Shown piece by piece: positions 14,020 through 16,232 of a stretch of 16,232 bases of DNA. Location of the stretch: positions 454 through 16,685 of the forward strand of contig DNPN01000132.1 of NCBI GenBank assembly GCA_003501385.1. Reading direction: 5' to 3'. A program made the translations under genes and the position numbers. The first letter of the stretch is position 1; each line of letters opens with the position of its first letter. Below the pieces are notes generated by a model, which saw only the letters and a program-made list of their open reading frames with translations, was not told the DNA's origin and made no database searches. Origin of the DNA: Rhizobium sp. (GTDB taxonomy: Bacteria; Pseudomonadota; Alphaproteobacteria; Rhizobiales; Rhizobiaceae).

Positions 14020-15420
14020 TTAGCTGACACGAACGTAGCTGGTCATGCCGGTCTTTTGATGTTCGATGATGTGGCAATGCACAAGCCAATCCCCAAGGTT
14101 GTCGGCAACCAGCGCAAGCTGCACTTTTTCCTCTGGCAGCAGCAGATAGGTATCGGAAATCAGCGGCTCAACCGTGCGATTTGACGAGGCGACCACCTGA
14201 AAATTCATGCCATGCAGATGAATGGGATGGGCCTGCGGCGTGCTGTTTTCCAGCTCAATCACATAGCTCTTGCCCAGTTTCATTTCAGCCAGTGGCGCGG
14301 TGGGGTCATCATTGTCGCCCGCCCAAGGCTTTTTGTTGATGGCCCAGAATGAATAGCCAATCGAGCCGCAGATGGAAGGACGCTTGGGTGCATCTTCTGC
14401 CGTGGCACTCAGCACCAGTGGAATATGCTCGGCATTGGCAAGGTCCGGCTTCTGGAAAGGGTTGGGGCTGAGCGGCGCAACATCAGCAAGGTCGCGCTTC
14501 AGTGCTGTACCCTTGGCCTGAAAACTGGCAATAACCTTCGGTGTATTTGGCCGCACATCAATCAGGCGCACTTGCTGCGCCTCGCCATCGGGCATTTTCA
14601 AAATCAGATCGATCCGCTGGCCGGGGGCCACCACGGCCATATCCAGTTTGCGGATGACTGGCACCGGTTGGCCATCCAGCGCCACAATCACCGCTTCCGT
14701 GCCTTCCAGCCGCATATTGTAAATGCGGGTGACATCGGTATTGGCAATGCGGATGCGCGTAAGTCCGCCTGTTGGTGCGGAATACTGCGGCTCCACTTGC
14801 CAGTTGGCGGTGCGTACCGTGCCAAAGGTTCCGGCACGGGCGGCATCGCGCGGCTTGAACAAGGCAATGAACTGGCCATCCTCGCCCAACCGGAAATCGC
14901 GCAAGTTGAGATCAATCTCGGCATCAAACACCGGGTCGCTTGGGTCTTCGATAATCAGCATTCCAGTCATGCCCATTGAAATCTGATCCATGGTGTTGCA
15001 ATGGGGATGATACCAGAAGGTGCCGGCATCCGGCGGCGTGAAGGCATAATCAAACGTATCGCCCTGATAGACATAGGGCTGGGTAATGAAGGGTACGCCA
15101 TCCATCTTGTTGGGAATGCGCAACCCATGCCAATGAATGGTGGTGGCATCATCCAGATGGTTGATCAGCTTGGCGGCAAAGGGTTTGCCGCGCACCATGC
15201 GGATCGGTGGAGGCATGATGGAATTGATGCCCTGCACCGCATAAGTGGTCATCTTTTTGGTTTCATGGCTGCCATCGACAATGGCCGAGGTGAATTTAGC
15301 CTCAATCGCCAGAGGCTCCGGCTGCGCTGCATGCAACAAGCGCGAAACCCCCAATCCCCCGCCATAAATGCCCGCAACAGCGGAGGCTTTCAACAATGTG
15401 CGGCGGGACAGGGCAACCAT
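14020..15420 (-). CDS. Tat-exported multicopper oxidase (laccase/CueO-like)
   Basis: A 466-residue three-domain multicopper oxidase, predicted to oxidise a substrate (Cu(I), phenolics or similar) in the periplasm while reducing oxygen to water. The N-terminus has a twin-arginine motif, SRRTLLK (5-11), a hydrophobic stretch and a likely cleavage near HAA-Q (30-33). All four copper motifs are present: HWHG (96-99), WYHPH (136-140), HPIHLHG (398-404) and HCHIIEHQKTGM (448-459). The last gives the type 1 Cys449, His454 and axial Met459. No long Met-rich insert like that of E. coli CueO is seen, so a copper-detoxification role is not certain. The ATG has GGAG seven bases upstream. It lies 55 bp after the MFS gene and could be co-transcribed with it. 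Confidence 0.93.
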   Translation of the reverse strand: MVALSRRTLLKASAVAGIYGGGLGVSRLLHAAQPEPLAIEAKFTSAIVDGSHETKKMTTYAVQGINSIMPPPIRMVRGKPFAAKLINHLDDATTIHWHGLRIPNKMDGVPFITQPYVYQGDTFDYAFTPPDAGTFWYHPHCNTMDQISMGMTGMLIIEDPSDPVFDAEIDLNLRDFRLGEDGQFIALFKPRDAARAGTFGTVRTANWQVEPQYSAPTGGLTRIRIANTDVTRIYNMRLEGTEAVIVALDGQPVPVIRKLDMAVVAPGQRIDLILKMPDGEAQQVRLIDVRPNTPKVIASFQAKGTALKRDLADVAPLSPNPFQKPDLANAEHIPLVLSATAEDAPKRPSICGSIGYSFWAINKKPWAGDNDDPTAPLAEMKLGKSYVIELENSTPQAHPIHLHGMNFQVVASSNRTVEPLISDTYLLLPEEKVQLALVADNLGDWLVHCHIIEHQKTGMTSYVRVS

Positions 15421-15475
15421 GGAACACTCCGGGATCGGAAAACAGACTGGTTGCTTTTAAAGTTGATTTCTTTCG

Positions 15476-16232
15476 TCAGCAATATCGTCGACGTGTTTTA
15501 GTGTCGCAGGGCCCTTCACTTTTTAGGGGGGGGGACTTATTCTCGGATGGCGGCGCTGCAAGCTTGCTGAAATAGGCTGATGTGCGCAAAAGTGAGCGAA
15601 AGCGGTGCCGTCTGGCTTGTGTGGGGACAGCACCCCGCACCCGCATGCGCAAACTGGTGTAGGCAATAAACAGCGAAAGCACGATCACGGTGTAGAAAAA
15701 CAGCGCCCTTGGGCCAAAATGGTCCAGCAAAACAGAGGCAAACATCGGCCCAACCACCGCGCCGCACGACCAGAAAAACAGCGTGCCAGCTGAGACAAGC
15801 GCATGTTGACCGGGCGCGGCGTGATCATTGGCATGAGCCGAACACAGCGAATACAGCGGCATGGCAAAGGCACCAAAGAAGAAGATGCCGATAAAATTGA
15901 GAACTTCACTGGACCCGGCAATGAAGGTCAAGAACAGCCCGGCAAGCGCTGCCCCTGTTGCGGCAACCAGAATAATGGTGCGCCGATCCAGCTTATCCGA
16001 ATAATGCCCAAGCGGATATTGCAACACCACGCCCGCAAAAATGCCAATGCTCATGAAGGTGGCTATGGCGGTTACTGACATGCCAATGCCTTCGGCATAA
16101 ATCGGCCCCAGTGAGCGAAACGTGGAATTGGTCAATCCCACCACAATGCAGCCAATCGTCGCCAAGGGCGAAATCTGCCACAGCGCCTTCACATTGAACT
16201 GCACATGTGTGGGCGGCTCCGGGCTGGTGCGG
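15476..16232 (-). CDS. MFS transporter, C-terminal half (5' end outside window)
   Basis: The frame is open from the window edge to a TGA at 15476-15478 and encodes about 251 residues of a major facilitator protein. A linker PTHVQFNVKALWQISPLA is followed by six predicted membrane helices, and the conserved MFS loop motif appears as YPLGHYSDKLDRRTIIL between the second and third of them. Together these form the second half of a 12-helix transporter. The GTG at 16204 should not be taken as a start, because the frame continues upstream with sensible sequence. The substrate is unknown. The last approximately 19 codons follow a run of nine C residues in the coding strand; with eight, the protein would end directly at a TAA. 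The tail after the run is hydrophilic and does not look conserved. Confidence 0.85.
   Translation of the reverse strand, partial: RTSPEPPTHVQFNVKALWQISPLATIGCIVVGLTNSTFRSLGPIYAEGIGMSVTAIATFMSIGIFAGVVLQYPLGHYSDKLDRRTIILVAATGAALAGLFLTFIAGSSEVLNFIGIFFFGAFAMPLYSLCSAHANDHAAPGQHALVSAGTLFFWSCGAVVGPMFASVLLDHFGPRALFFYTVIVLSLFIAYTSLRMRVRGAVPTQARRHRFRSLLRTSAYFSKLAAPPSENKSPPLKSEGPCDTKTRRRYC
15526..15534. repeat. Nine-base G:C homopolymer at the 3' end of the MFS gene
   Basis: Nine consecutive G residues on the plus strand (C on the coding strand) encode part of Ser-Pro-Pro-Leu. The TAA at 15525-15523, just downstream in the coding direction, is out of frame with nine but in frame with eight. Such tracts are prone to replication slippage and to sequencing error. 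Confidence 0.8.

Noticed and set aside
1..16232. CRISPR arrays, tRNAs, insertion sequences, prophage genes or toxin-antitoxin pairs
   Set aside because: No regular repeat-spacer pattern, tRNA-like fold, transposase, integrase or small paired genes were recognised anywhere in the window.

Overview
The window looks like chromosomal DNA of a Rhizobiaceae member (Agrobacterium/Allorhizobium/Rhizobium type). The protein sequences are of alphaproteobacterial type. One promoter fits the rhizobial sigma-70 pattern (CTTGAC, spacer, CTATAT-like). The intergenic palindromes resemble dispersed repeats I remember from rhizobial genomes. No phage, insertion sequence, CRISPR, rRNA or tRNA was seen. Most genes are core or common accessory genes.

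Left part (1-6361): the 5' end of purM runs leftward off the edge. A 343-bp divergent spacer with three palindromes and two candidate promoters follows. A rightward run then encodes a PerM/AI-2E-type permease, an HdaA-like DnaA regulator (start codon abutting the perM stop), polyphosphate kinase (ppk) and exopolyphosphatase (ppx, 11 bp after ppk). PerM/HdaA look like one unit and Ppk/Ppx another, so polyphosphate synthesis and breakdown are co-encoded.

Middle (6365-9809): mntR (leftward) and mntH (rightward) are divergent around a dyad-rich control region, a classic manganese sensor/importer pair. mntH ends at a strong hairpin shared with a convergent gene for a secreted phytase-like esterase-domain protein.

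Right part (9904-16232) is all leftward. In transcription order it holds the C-terminal half of an MFS transporter (5' end outside the window), a Tat-exported multicopper oxidase, RNase D (rnd), a GNAT acetyltransferase, an inverted-repeat element, an Rsm22/METTL17-like methyltransferase with a complete four-cysteine Fe-S-type motif, and an overlapping DUF2891 gene of unknown function. rnd and the GNAT gene are 5 bp apart; rsm22 and the DUF2891 gene overlap by 20 bp.

The least explained content is the Rsm22-like/DUF2891 overlapping pair, the palindrome clusters at 329-501 and 11992-12138, and a nine-base G:C tract at the 3' end of the MFS gene that decides where the protein ends. I see no clear evidence of a wholly new defence or mobile system here.
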